From the NCBI RefSeq assembly GCF_001625305.1, contig NW_017804020.1, positions 1,412,545 to 1,476,544 on the forward strand: DNA of 64,000 nt, given 5' to 3'. The notes under the pieces were generated by a model. The model searched no databases, was not told where the DNA came from, and saw only the letters and a program-made list of their open reading frames with translations. Shown in pieces: positions 56,701-63,625 of this stretch. The position numbers and the translations under genes are program-made. The stretch is from Branchiostoma belcheri. Lineage: Eukaryota; Chordata; Leptocardii; Amphioxiformes; Branchiostomatidae. How positions within the stretch are numbered: position 1 is the first letter of the stretch; the number at the start of each line of letters is the position of its first letter.

Positions 56701-59700
56701 CAAGTTCATGTAAATGTGGATATAATGGGAACAAACGGCTGGATCTTCCTGTCTCTCAGGTAGTGACGAGATCCGTCATCATTAGAGGTTGGCTCAATTC
56801 ATTTCTCTAACAGCAGGGTCAATGTGTCTCCGTAGGGTGCCTAGTATCTCCCCCCGCAGTGCAATTCCACCCAGAAACAATTCCCTCTGATGTATCGCCG
56901 GCAGTTAAGTAGGGATGAAGTTCTGTTTCAGCTGGAATCAAGTGTCTTCCTTGGAGCTGACCTTTATTACCCCAGCTTGAGATGTATTAATTGCCTCTTG
57001 ATGAATACCCACTTACACACGCTTTCAGGCCACGTCAATTCAATCAATTGGTTCTCGGATTTGCCTGCTTAATTTTTTATCATTTGCAGGAAAAAATCTG
57101 CAGATAAAAATATTCATGTTATAAATCCAGTCTAAAATGCTAATATTGTAGCCAAACAATTGACAAAAGTACTTGCCTTCCTAGTTGTTACAGTTTTTCC
57201 ATTTATCAATGCAGTGGTAATGGTTTGAACTATAAACCAGCCTGGTATGTTGACTTCATGGCTCCTAGTTGGACCTATCGTAGAATGCATAGACCTGTTT
57301 TTTTCCCTGTCTCTTCGTATATCTTTTCTCAATTTCTTGAGAAAAAGAGAACCAACAAATTAAATAGATGGCCTCATAAACACATTTTATCTCTTAATGA
57401 TATTCAATTAACATGCGATACAACAGCTTTATATACAGCAGTGCACATGGAGTCATGAAAAGGGCAGCAGTCAATATCACTCAATAGGTGGGAATTTCAG
57501 CTGCATTAGCAATCCTGATTGTTATGTTCTTGGCTGTCTTCAATACCATGTATCGATAACAGCAGACGACGATTTGCCCTACTGTGCATACTAATTAGAA
57601 GACTATACCAAAGAAGGAAGGTCAATCAATAAATATATCTAAGCTGAAACAGTCTATCTCAATCATATATCCATTGGATTATCGTGCATACTATGAGATC
57701 ATACTTATTAATTCTTCATTTCAGGCACCAAAGGCCCATATTATTATATAGAAAGACATACAATCATGTATATGCAGGGATAAATGCATCAATACAGGTA
57801 AAAATCAGTTTGATAGTACATTGGTGTTAAAGAAATATGTACATGAAAAGTTTTACTTTGTAACTAAAGAATGTTCCCTTGTGTCCTGTGCAGGTGACGT
57901 TGGTACCAGTAGAGAACTGTGGACAGTACAGCACCTGTGGAGAGTGCCTGGGAGTGAGAGACCCTTACTGTGGCTGGTGTGTGCTGGACAACAAGTGAGT
58001 AAACAAACAAAAATCAAACCAAGAAACCAGCATCTAAAACTGGTGGCCATATAAGTCAGTAACCCACTGCCAAGCATGGTTTCTTGTGTGCATCTGTGTG
58101 ACTGAACTGATATGCTGCTGCCTTTTGCACTTAAAAGTGTTACTGTTACTGTCATACATAATGAAGGACATACATAACTGCTTGGATGTTTAGAACAAGT
58201 ACATCAATTGACTGACCCAACCACTGGTGAGGGCAACCAGCCAGCTGGTAATTTAATAGGCTTGCAAATTCCCCGAGGGCTTTTAAAGCGGGCAACAGAG
58301 TTGTCCAAATGTTGCCTGGATCTGTTAATGGCCAGAGATTTCATTTTACAGTCTTTTCGTTTGGTTTGAGTCATGTGTGCTGTGTTGTGTTTTATGCCGG
58401 GAAAGCATAACACAGCTTTCACCTAAAATAACCTAAAGGATATCACCAACTGAAGTAATTTGGCCAGCTGTTGAAAGCCTAGCCTGCCCCACTGCTGACC
58501 CATATGTGATGGAAACATTCCATATGCACCTTCTGAGCAGCAATGAATATTCTATTAGGGAGGTGAGGGGATAGATGACTTTGCACAGGGGAAGTTAACG
58601 GTTGCTGGACGACCCAAAAGTTATCATCCGTGAAGGGAGTTACCTCTCGGAATGGCGAGGGAAATTCGGAGCGTGAAATTGTAATCCTGTCTATCTGTAA
58701 CAGTTAACACCGACTCCTGCCTCGCCGAAATGGACAAAAACGTTTATGGCAAATTGCAATATTGATCCATGCAGGTCTGTAAGTACAGTAATTCATGGTG
58801 CATGAATGGCAGGCATATGGGGCCAAAATTGTTTTCTGTGTGGGGAGGTGGACCTGTCCTGCTGGGAGTCAAGTCAAAGCCAGGTTGGATGGAAGGGGGG
58901 AGGGGGGTGGCAAAGGTTGTTCTGGAAGACTTGGTTGTGAGTTGTATCATCATCACATCTACCTAGTACTAAGCCCTTTACTTTCCTTTCCCTTCATGTG
59001 CAGTGGAAGGGGTCACAGTACTGATAAATATGAACACTGGTAAGATTTGACTAGAAGAGAACAATAAAAAACAATCTACAGCTATATTGAAATGACTTCT
59101 ACCAACACAGATGAACCTTCAAGATCAGTTGAAAATGTGTCCAAAATTGAGGGTTTCAAAGGATTAAGTAGGCAGTGGTTGTGACCTTGAGATAACATCA
59201 CATGTGACCAAATGAATAGTTTGAAACCTTATCTTAGGACCCTAAGTGAGAGGAATGCAGTAGTGGCCCACACCGTCAATGATGATTATGATGATTAGAA
59301 TCCTAAAGGCTTTAATTTTCGGACCAATATATTGTATCTGTTTTCATACAATTTATGAATAATACACTCACACACACTCACTACAAAATTTACAATCTTG
59401 CGGTCAGAGAGGGACATACAGGTAATGCAATTCCAAGTGCCAATCTTTGCTGTAACCTTTGCTTTCCCCAGGCGATCTGAAAGTCACAGAGTTCATGCTG
59501 GAAGGATTCACACTGTCAGATACCCATCATGCATTTTCCATACAAATTGCTACAGATTGGACAATTTGGTGGGCTGTATGCTAAGAAGTTCATCTAGTCG
59601 TACATCTTTTGGTCAAGATTTCAAAACATCAGAATGTGGAATGACTTTGTGAAGGAGCTTAAAGTTATACTTTATAAACATAATTTGCATATATGATTTG

Positions 59701-61843
59701 CCATGCCCTCCCAATTGCATGCTACATGTATATCTGCAGTACAGCTGTAGAGCTATTCCTTAATTTAACTTGTGTCTGTATGGGATGTATTGACAAGCTG
59801 ATTCGAGGCCCAAAAAACACACAATACTTTATAGAAGCTTTTGCCCATGCAAAGCTTTTTGTAGTGATGCAGTGGATGTCCTTGGTCTGAGGATTAACAC
59901 AGTTATTCTGACCTTAGTACTGTGCTTCATACCAGGCAAGGACATTATACTTGCACCAAGGTACTTGTAATGAATGATATGGTATAATACAGTCATCTAT
60001 CAAGATAAAAGGCTCAAGCATTGCAAGTCGAGACATACACCAAATACCTCCAAGTCCAATTTTTGTTTCCAAGGATTTTCTATCTGCTTGAGATTTTGGA
60101 AAATTTCCTGCAATGCCTGTTACATACAAGAGCTCCTCAACTTGAATGCAAATTTACATTCACACTAGGATTTTATCCCATGGTTCCAGAACATTGTATT
60201 GAATTTTACTAAAGATGGTTTACATGTACTGTAACAGTTATACTATATACATGCCAGTAATCCCCAATCCATATGGCATTGCTGTTATAAAAACACAGTC
60301 AAACTTAGGTGACATTTGATATCATAGTTACTGCAGAAAAGTGTGTATCTTGATCTAAAGGGGCCATGTACTGAACCAATTGAATGAACCATAATTTGTA
60401 ATCATGCTGATTTTATATCTATCGATTTTATTTTGTTTGACTGGGGCTATCCCTGGCACTTGTCCTTGCTATTCCAAATCCATTTAATGTATCTCATGCA
60501 GGGCCTAGCCTCGACTCCTGTGGGAACCCTGGAGGAAAGATGAGCAGGACCCAAATGGAAATCGATACAAAAGGGCTAACGTTATATATGCCTTCAGCTC
60601 CGCATGACCAATAAATGTGCAGTTGTGCCGGGTGAAGAATCGCCTTTTATTGTAAATTCACAACGTATTGATCCACTAGCATATTTTCAAAGGAAAATTA
60701 TCTGCAGATGTTAGTAACTAAAATTGAATACATCTCTATTATTTGGTATGCACAAGAAGCCATGGTATGAGTTCTATATTCCTGTCATGTAGTCCATAAG
60801 CTGTCTTATCCAGGCATTCGTATTGTAACGTCAGGTCCAATATCATCTTCAGCTTATTAGGCCATCTCCTGGCAGCTTGCCATGGCACAGAAGCTACATA
60901 ATCTGCTGACTTTTCAGTGTTAGACCTCACGGGGCTGCCTTTAATTTCGTCACGTGCAGGAGAAGTCAGCTTTGGGAGCCCATTTTCTATTTTGTCTGTC
61001 AGACAGAGAGCCATTTCGGGGAGGGCATGTACGTAGTAATCTGTAGGCACACTGGTGCCCCATAGTAGGGAATCCATAACTTTCCCTTCTCTAAATTCAG
61101 CATCAAACTTGATTAGCAGAACAGTCGGAGCTTCACCTTAGACCCAGGTGACCCGACCCATGATTCCCCTGGAATACCTTATTCAGGATGACTTTGTGAT
61201 GTAATGATGTGTTCGAGCATGGAGCGTTTGCTGGGACAATTCGCTCTCAGTTGCATTACTGTAAACCTCACCTTTAACTGCATCCATTGACCTAGGTCAA
61301 TGTAAGTTTCAGGAGAAGTTTGTATGGGCCACTAATGTTTACTGCCAAAGACCTTTCCAACAAAGCACACTCCCCTATCCACTTGTCAAAGCCATATCCA
61401 TAAGAACAAATTAAATATGATGATTAAAAATATTTTTAAATGATTGTGTGGTAAGGTGGAGGTAAATATAACATATGCCTGAATATGAATATTGATTGAA
61501 TTTGTATCAACAGCTCAGAGATAAAGGATGATTTAGAAATTTAATAAAAGGGTAAAGATTAATAATAAGTTGGAAGAAAAACAGGTGTATTTGTATGAAC
61601 TATAATTGCTTTTTAAGATTGCAATATTGTTTTTAATAAAAAGATGTTATTGTAATGATAGACTAGAAAACAAACTTTAATTCTAGTTTGAGTGAAGATT
61701 TTATTCATCTTATTCCTAGGTGTTCTCGGAGGTCAGAGTGCAGTGATGCTGACATCACGTTTCGCTGGGCCACTACGCTGCAGGAGTGCCCCACCATCAG
61801 TGTTAATCCCGGCTATATCCCTCGCACACAGGGCATTGTCAGG
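16642..61843 (+). CDS. PLXN: plexin receptor, N-terminal 562 residues in five exons (plexin-B-like, 3' part beyond window)
   Basis: Plexins are cell-surface receptors for semaphorins that steer axon growth and cell movement through a cytoplasmic Ras/Rap GAP. The exons join at 17790/19314, 19496/29434, 29562/57894 and 57994/61720, all with GT-AG introns and an unbroken frame. Residues 1-26 form a signal peptide, about 27-487 the Sema propeller, and about 488-540 the Cys-rich PSI module. The window ends before the later PSI/IPT repeats, membrane span and GAP. A B-type receptor is favoured by the post-PSI CSRRSEC stretch, the VSTGPEPDN stretch and the general Sema pattern; A-type is not excluded without a tree. 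Introns are 1523, 9937, 28331 and 3725 bp. Confidence 0.9.
18681..18774. repeat. perfect 18-bp inverted repeat enclosing an exon fragment
   Basis: CTCAAAAGCTTATAAGCT at 18681-18698 is the exact complement of 18757-18774. Each arm also contains the self-palindrome AAGCTTATAAGCTT. The 58-nt loop consists of sequence copied from the main Sema exon of the same gene. Confidence 0.9.
18700..18759 (+). pseudogene. copy of a Sema-exon fragment in the adjacent intron
   Basis: These 60 bases match exon positions 17158-17217 at 53 of 60 (about 88%) without indels. The reading frame is kept for 20 codons around the TDRGLF motif; four of the seven differences are silent, and the other three change V to L, R to Q and S to G. 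There is no acceptor or donor tight against the copy, so a functional alternative exon is unlikely. The source could be this exon or that of a paralogous plexin. Confidence 0.85.
19130..19182. repeat. short tandem and inverted repeat (hairpin) near the splice acceptor
   Basis: GAATTTTTTCCTGCAGGA appears nearly twice in tandem, then TTTCTGCAGGAAAAAA gives an inverted partner. The cluster lies about 130 bp before the acceptor at 19313. Role unknown. Confidence 0.7.
19314..19496 (+). CDS. PLXN: plexin Sema exon 2 (183 nt)
   Basis: Encodes residues 384-444, starting [19 protein letters not shown] and ending [13 protein letters not shown]. The DDFCG...GG segment and the FLGT..G.L.K strand are typical of the late Sema propeller in plexins. 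The acceptor TACAG ends at 19313 and the donor GTAAGC starts at 19497. Both flanking introns are phase 0, so the exon could be skipped without a frameshift. Confidence 0.92.
19588..19728. mobile_element. TAGCCTGGG-type MITE (copy 2)
   Basis: Ends TAGCCTGGGTGCCAGACCGTTG and CAACAGTCTGGCGTCCAGGCTA are imperfect inverted repeats shared with the copy at 45570. Flanks ATTATGTATATC and ATAATGTACATC match at 10 of 12, perhaps a decayed target duplication. It lies 91 bp after the Sema exon 2 donor. Confidence 0.72.
19729..24135 (+). other. plexin intron 2, first part: non-coding
   Basis: No coding segment is recognised. A (CAAA)n run lies at 20979-21000, a GCAG run near 21350, and a (CA)n patch near 21584. 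The block at 21370-21560 is unusually free of repeats and contains TTAATTG homeobox-type words; a regulatory role is only a guess. A near-duplicate CATCATACAAAATGTGCTG pair at about 23439 and 23497 is an imperfect tandem duplication of about 60 bp. Confidence 0.5.
24136..24548. mobile_element. hAT-like non-autonomous element (413 bp)
   Basis: Ends CAGGGTTCTC and GAGCACCCTG are near-complementary, and both sub-terminal regions carry AGGGGTC/GACCCCT-type words. No clear 8-bp duplication is seen. There is no coding capacity. Confidence 0.55.
24549..25710 (+). other. plexin intron 2, middle part: non-coding
   Basis: AT-rich, no bounded repeat and no convincing reading frame. Confidence 0.5.
25711..25822. 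repeat. (AG)n and (GAGT)n microsatellite
   Basis: A short AG run passes into a long tetranucleotide GTGA array with a few interruptions (GGGT, GCGA, TGTG). Apparent Thr/His/Ser/Leu-rich frames on the minus strand are artefacts of it. Confidence 0.95.
25823..26958 (+). other. plexin intron 2: very AT-rich, non-coding
   Basis: Two related stretches around 26240-26310 and 26395-26465 share AGATTCCCTAAATAG/AGATACACTAAATAG and ATTACAAAAATGT words, suggesting an old local duplication. Nothing else is recognised. Confidence 0.45.
26959..27356. mobile_element. non-autonomous TIR element built on GTCCGGACTT words
   Basis: Ends TAGTGATGCATACC and GGTATGCATCACTA are perfect 14-bp inverted repeats. Inside both ends are repeats of AAGTCCGGAC / GTCCGGACTT and CCTAAACCT. 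Length 398 bp. No clear target duplication. The layout strongly resembles the element at 44149-44570. Confidence 0.75.
27843..27921 (-). repeat. dispersed 79-bp repeat (inverted relative to 62140-62218)
   Basis: Read on the minus strand it aligns with 62140-62218 over its length: CTAGAACCAGCC(T/C)ACGATA, then GCAAC, then CTCACAGATAT. Similarity is roughly three quarters by eye. Family unknown. Confidence 0.55.
28170..29293 (+). repeat. 1.12-kb inverted repeat, left arm
   Basis: This 1124-bp segment is the reverse complement of 39176-40298. The only differences I see are one substitution near 28761 and one base in an A run near 29075, so identity is about 99.8%. The outer end begins with a hairpin (CTCCGT...GGAGGTC AG GACCTCC..ACGGAG). 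The inner end has two tandem copies of a segment of about 55 bp containing GAGAATTGTCGCC. The arm also has an internal imperfect duplication starting GTTCGCAG(T/C)CAAAAC at 28230 and 28529. Positions 29090-29180 are CpG-rich with a CACGTG and an inverted CCAAT box (ATTGG). The arm is probably a transposable element copy; class unknown. Confidence 0.93.
29434..29562 (+). CDS. PLXN: plexin Sema exon 3 (129 nt)
   Basis: Encodes residues 445-487, starting [17 protein letters not shown] and ending [10 protein letters not shown], the last blades of the Sema propeller. The acceptor TTGCAG ends at 29433 and the donor GTAAGA starts at 29563. Phase 0 on both sides. The left inverted-repeat arm ends 140 nt upstream and a MITE starts 29 nt after the exon, so the exon is tightly framed by transposon sequence. 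Confidence 0.92.
29592..29778. mobile_element. TAGCCTGGG-type MITE (copy 3), 29 bp past a splice donor
   Basis: Ends TACCATGGGAGCCAGACTA and TAGTCTGGCTCCCAGGGTA are inverted repeats related to the TAGCCTGGG(T)GCCAGAC family. A perfect 8-bp duplication, TACAAGCC, occurs at 29584-29591 and 29779-29786. Length 187 bp. Confidence 0.85.
29779..32432 (+). other. plexin intron 3, first part: non-coding
   Basis: No coding exon is recognised. A tandem pair ATTCCTCCTTGAA(G/A)TATTGAACA (period 32 bp) lies at about 31130-31195, and an ACATGTATATGTATACGTACAT cluster near 31535. Confidence 0.5.
32433..32704. repeat. CCCGATTTACATG-type TIR repeat (copy 1, about 272 bp)
   Basis: Ends CCCAATTTACACGCTGGCAA and GCTCACATATAAATCGGG are imperfect inverted repeats. 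The interior carries GTACGAAAACTGCATA-like words in both directions. Related copies are at 42855-42963, 45962-46125 and 63394-63625. Confidence 0.7.
32705..35006 (+). other. plexin intron 3: non-coding
   Basis: No exon or bounded element is recognised. 34500-34700 has higher CpG than its surroundings, without other signals. Confidence 0.45.
35007..35382. mobile_element. AGGCCACACC-type TIR element (copy 1, 376 bp)
   Basis: A perfect inverted repeat of about 33 bp, beginning AGGCCACACCAATTTAATTT and ending with its complement at 35382. A diverged full-length relative lies at 57027-57374, with matching interior words (TTCCTAGTTGTTACAGTTTT, GTTGACTTCATGGCTC, AGACCTGTTTTT). The reading frame across it is not conserved. 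No target duplication seen. Confidence 0.85.
35383..36960 (+). other. plexin intron 3: non-coding
   Basis: AT-rich and without recognised exons. A palindromic ACATGTACATTGTACA cluster lies near 35814-35830. Confidence 0.45.
36965..37090 (+). repeat. CA-rich tailed dispersed repeat, copy 1
   Basis: Contains AAATATCAAGACAATCCA followed within 50 bp by a CACACACACAGACAGGC run. The segment at 49795-49920 has the same order (AAATATCAAGACAGTCCA, then CACACAGACACGCACACA). Probably an old retroposon family; not identified. Confidence 0.45.
37230..37465 (+). repeat. SINE-like repeat
   Basis: A TGGTTAGGGTTGTTGACTCTGG start resembles a tRNA-type A box. A body with GGTACTTTACACCTATTTCC, TCACTCGACACAGGTGAAAA, GTACC and AGATGAGACATAAAGC follows. 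From general knowledge this body type occurs as a SINE in invertebrate genomes. The internal B box appears lost, so the copy is decayed. One copy in the window. Confidence 0.45.
37466..39175 (+). other. plexin intron 3: non-coding
   Basis: No recognised exon. The stretch around 37960-38260 is GC-richer with a short open frame, without splice or domain support. Confidence 0.45.
39176..40298 (-). repeat. 1.12-kb inverted repeat, right arm
   Basis: Reverse complement of 28170-29293 over 1123 bp, with only one substitution and one single-base length difference seen. It begins with AACAAGAAGCCATAGGCGAC tandem sub-repeats and ends with the CACTCCGTCCGGAGG...CGGAGTAA hairpin. The unique flanks differ from those of the left arm, which argues against a simple assembly duplication. 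No target duplication is evident. Confidence 0.93.
40299..42507 (+). other. plexin intron 3: non-coding
   Basis: No recognised exon. 41380-41830 is free of obvious repeats and has moderate GC, a candidate for conserved regulatory DNA only by its appearance. Confidence 0.45.
42508..42714. repeat. foldback repeat with GGTGTCT-GAT-AGACACC hairpin
   Basis: The arm 42508-42560 is about 88% complementary to 42659-42714 (TTTTCTTTTACA, AAGT, TTTGCTTACA blocks). Just before the right arm is a perfect 7-bp-stem hairpin GGTGTCTGATAGACACC followed by GAAATG. This junction resembles sequence seen at the ends of Penelope-like retroelements, but identification is tentative. Confidence 0.65.
42855..42963. 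repeat. CCCGATTTACATG-type TIR repeat (copy 2, short)
   Basis: Ends CCCAAATTACTCACATGG and CCTGCATGTAAAATGGG. The interior has GTACGAAAACTGCATACG and CAGTTTTCGCACTG, as in the longer copies. 109 bp. Confidence 0.6.
42964..44148 (+). other. plexin intron 3: non-coding
   Basis: AT-rich; nothing recognised. Confidence 0.45.
44149..44570. mobile_element. hAT-like MITE built on AGGTAC words (422 bp)
   Basis: Ends TAGAGCTGTGTACC and GGTACACAGCTCTA are perfect inverted repeats, flanked by a perfect 8-bp target duplication CAAGGTAC (44141-44148 and 44571-44578). The left interior is an AGGTAC-AGGTAC array, and the right interior has GTACCGGTAC / GGTACAGTA words. No coding capacity. An 8-bp duplication is typical of hAT transposons. 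Confidence 0.88.
44972..45080. repeat. 28-bp tandem repeat, about four copies
   Basis: The unit CAGTTTACTGTATTTTGAGT plus TACCACCT repeats at 44973, 45001, 45029 and 45057 with almost no change, so it is recent or kept uniform. Confidence 0.95.
45095..45457 (+). mobile_element. 5'-truncated LINE-like retrotransposon tail
   Basis: AT-rich 3'UTR-like sequence, including a near-duplicate TTATGTTACTTAATTATGTT pair, ends in GGACTCCCGGAAGAATAGTGG, then CTAATGGAGATCTAATAAA and a short (AAAC)n tail at 45436-45456. From family knowledge a GGACTCCCGGAAGA...CTAATGG.GATC..AATAAA end with short-repeat tail is typical of CR1/L2-like LINEs. No coding part remains. The left limit is approximate. Confidence 0.6.
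45570..45680. mobile_element. TAGCCTGGG-type MITE (copy 4)
   Basis: Ends TAGCCTGGGTGCCAGACCCA and TGGGTCTGGCACCCAGGCTA are perfect inverted repeats of 20 bp. The 8-bp duplication AATAGCCA lies at 45562-45569 and 45681-45688. The interior AGTGGGCCCAAAGTA pairs with TACTTTGGGCCTAG. The most intact copy of the family here. Confidence 0.88.
45681..45961 (+). other. plexin intron 3: non-coding
   Basis: Nothing recognised beyond the flanking elements. Confidence 0.4.
45962..46125. repeat. CCCGATTTACATG-type TIR repeat (copy 3)
   Basis: Starts CCCGATTTATACCCAGGGAA and ends with CTAGATCGGGT. Inside are AAAAACCTGACGGCAAAACTG and CTGCATGTAAATCGACC, as in the other copies. The right end is more diverged. 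Confidence 0.55.
46126..49794 (+). other. plexin intron 3: non-coding
   Basis: No exon or bounded repeat is recognised. Short open frames lack splice context and domain similarity. Confidence 0.45.
49795..49920 (+). repeat. CA-rich tailed dispersed repeat, copy 2
   Basis: AAATATCAAGACAGTCCA, then CACACAGACACGCACACATA, then GGCCTTCTTGGCGAAGGTAA, which itself is a small inverted repeat (CCTTC-TTGGC-GAAGG). Related in order to 36965-37090. Confidence 0.45.
49921..57026 (+). other. plexin intron 3, last third: non-coding
   Basis: No coding exon is recognised. 50330-50415 shows weak similarity to 14105-14165 (GGACACCCG..GCGCA.GATG and CAAAATGGC blocks), perhaps a decayed relative of the CpG-rich element. 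50730-51010 and 52020-52340 are repeat-free, moderate-GC blocks of the kind that may be regulatory, without proof. Confidence 0.45.
57027..57374. mobile_element. AGGCCACACC-type TIR element (copy 2, 348 bp, diverged)
   Basis: Ends AGGCCACGTCAATTCAATCA and AACAAATTAAATAGATGGCCT are decayed inverted repeats. Interior words such as TTCCTAGTTGTTACAGTTTT and GTTGACTTCATGGCTCC match the better-kept copy at 35007-35382. Confidence 0.78.
57375..57893 (+). other. end of plexin intron 3
   Basis: AT-rich sequence ending in CTTGTGTCCTGTGCAG. No repeat identified. Confidence 0.6.
57894..57994 (+). CDS. PLXN: plexin exon: start of PSI domain (101 nt)
   Basis: Encodes residues 488-520 plus two bases of 521. 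It begins [20 protein letters not shown] and continues [13 protein letters not shown]: the Cys spacing (residues 496, 502, 505, 513, 516) and the RDPYCGWC core are diagnostic of the PSI module that follows the Sema propeller. The acceptor GTGCAG ends at 57893 and the donor GTGAGT starts at 57995. The following intron is phase 2. Confidence 0.94.
57995..61719 (+). other. plexin intron 4: non-coding (3725 bp)
   Basis: Phase 2, GTGAGT donor, TTCCTAG acceptor. No bounded repeat was found. A G-rich patch lies near 58890-58915, and 60740-61080 is a repeat-free block. Confidence 0.7.
61720..61843 (+). CDS. PLXN: plexin exon: end of PSI domain and linker (124 nt)
   Basis: Completes codon 521 and encodes residues 522-562: [16 protein letters not shown], then a stretch with Cys at LQECPTISV leading toward the first IPT or next PSI unit. 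The CSRRSEC Cys pair closes the PSI fold. The acceptor TTCCTAG ends at 61719 and the donor GTAGGT starts at 61844, phase 0. The next exon was not found before 64000. Confidence 0.9.
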
Positions 61844-61886
61844 GTAGGTGCTGCAGTTCTTTTTCTTTTACGGCCAATGCAATTTA

Positions 61887-61984
61887 TAGCCTGGGAGCCA
61901 TCAGGGTTGTTTTATACCGGTAAAGAACTTTTCTAGGTTGCGAGTGCAAGGAGCCCTGTTACAAAATAGATGGCACCCAGGCTA
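61887..61984. mobile_element. TAGCCTGGG-type MITE (copy 5)
   Basis: Ends TAGCCTGGGAGCCATC and GATGGCACCCAGGCTA. Flanks TGCAATTT (61878-61885) and TGTAATTT (61985-61992) are an 8-bp target duplication with one change. The interior GCGAGTGCAAGGAGCCCTG matches copy 1 at 6786. It lies 43 bp after the exon's donor site. Confidence 0.85.
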
Positions 61985-63393
61985 TGTAATTTCAGGGCAG
62001 CAAAAGAAATGTTTTGGATGAGGAAATTTGTGTACGGTATTGACGTTTGCTTACAATTCTTAGCACATTTTCGTCATCATTAATTTTTCATACTTGTAGC
62101 ATTCGAAACAGCTCAGAAACAAGGTATTTTTTGGTAGCACCAATTAATGGCTAGAACCAGCCCACGATATGAAAAAAGCAACCATTTTTCATCGCATTGC
62201 ATTTTTCCTCACAGATATGCCGTGGGCCTAGGGCCGCTTCAACTTACTACAACAAAAACATGACAAGAAAATTGACTTTCAAATTCCAGTTTCACTGCCC
62301 TGAAATCGCTTTGGGTGCCTTTAATAAACTTGACACGCATGAAAGGCTGAGAGTGTACAGTAAATCTATGTTGTTATCATGTTAAAATCTCAAGTGGGAA
62401 AGTGAGAAGAATATATGATTAAGTGTTATCAGAAAAGCCTACAAGATCTTTAAAAACACACCATGCATCCATCTTGCAATACCCCCCAGGAGCCATGTCT
62501 AGGATCAGTTCCAATGTTCCAAATCAGATACTGTTTTGGGTTGTGAGTAGCAATAGAAGAAAATTTGAGACAAGCCATTCTCAGGTGAATAGGGGAAAAG
62601 TCTCCTCATTTCTTCTCACGTATGCTGTAGAATGTTATAGCGGTCACCGCAGCGGGTCATCCCTACAACATTGTATGAAGCACTTGTTTTACACATTTCA
62701 GTGGATAGGCAGAATGACTAAACATCCCTTATGCTTGTTCTTTTCTATACATCACATGCCTTCACCGTGAGACTTAACCAATATCAGTATAGCCAAGGTC
62801 ACAAAATCCCTCTATTTTCCCACCATCAAATCCACTGGATCTGACAGTTTTCGGGACCCGCCTTTGAGGGTGCTGATGCCTATGGGTGCTCCTGCCCTTG
62901 GTGGGAGATAGGTTATTTCCCAGATGATTACTGGAGGTGTGCGAGACAAAACCTAGCCTGGGGCTACTATCAGTACTGTATTAGCAGGTGCCGCTCCTGT
63001 TCTGGTATTTCCCTGTAGTTGGGTCAATGCTAATCTAGAAGTTAGCCTTGGCTGGGGACTTCCAGACATAAGCTTTCTTCCAGAGAGGAAACAGCAACCA
63101 ACAAAGGGCTTAAGTTCGGCTTTGCACATGTTAGAATCTGATGGTTATAAATCACTTTTTTCTGTTTGCTAGTTGGATTTATGATCAGTTGTTTTCATGG
63201 TTCTTTTTTACCAAAATAGGTATTTTTTCACCATGATTTTTTTAAAGATTAGGACACTGAAAGCATTATTATTGTATAACAAGACAAGAATACAATTGCG
63301 AAATTTTCTGTCACAATTACCTCCAAAGCCTTTAGTTAAACAAATTAATTGGCAGGGTGTGATCAACATAGCATGCATTTGACCTGAGTAATT
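61985..63393 (+). other. plexin intron 5, first part: non-coding
   Basis: No further plexin exon is recognised; the expected IPT-domain sequence is absent. A 79-bp dispersed repeat lies at 62140-62218. Confidence 0.5.
62140..62218 (+). repeat. dispersed 79-bp repeat (inverted relative to 27843-27921)
   Basis: GGCTAGAACCAGCCCACGAT ... CTCACAGATAT, matching the minus strand of 27843-27921. Family unknown. Confidence 0.55.
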
Positions 63394-63625
63394 CCCAATT
63401 AACACATATGTACAGGAAAAAACCTGACAGTACGAAAACTGTGTATGCACACGAGCGTACGAAAACTGCATACTTCCAGTTTTTCCCTCCATGTAAATCG
63501 ACCTGTTTTGAGGTACGTCCAAAACGTATATTCAGATCGCATGTTACCTCGATGGCTGGTTTACGATCCGAACATATGTTCTCGACGCAGTTTTCGTTCA
63601 TCAGTTTTTTGCCCGCATGTGTAAC
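63394..63625. repeat. CCCGATTTACATG-type TIR repeat (copy 4)
   Basis: Starts CCCAATTAACACATATGTAC and ends TTTTTTGCCCGCATGTGTAA. The interior has two GTACGAAAACTG words, CATGTAAATCGACCTG and CAGATCGCATGTTACC, which align with the copy at 32433-32704 (TAGATCGTATGTTACC). Confidence 0.65.
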
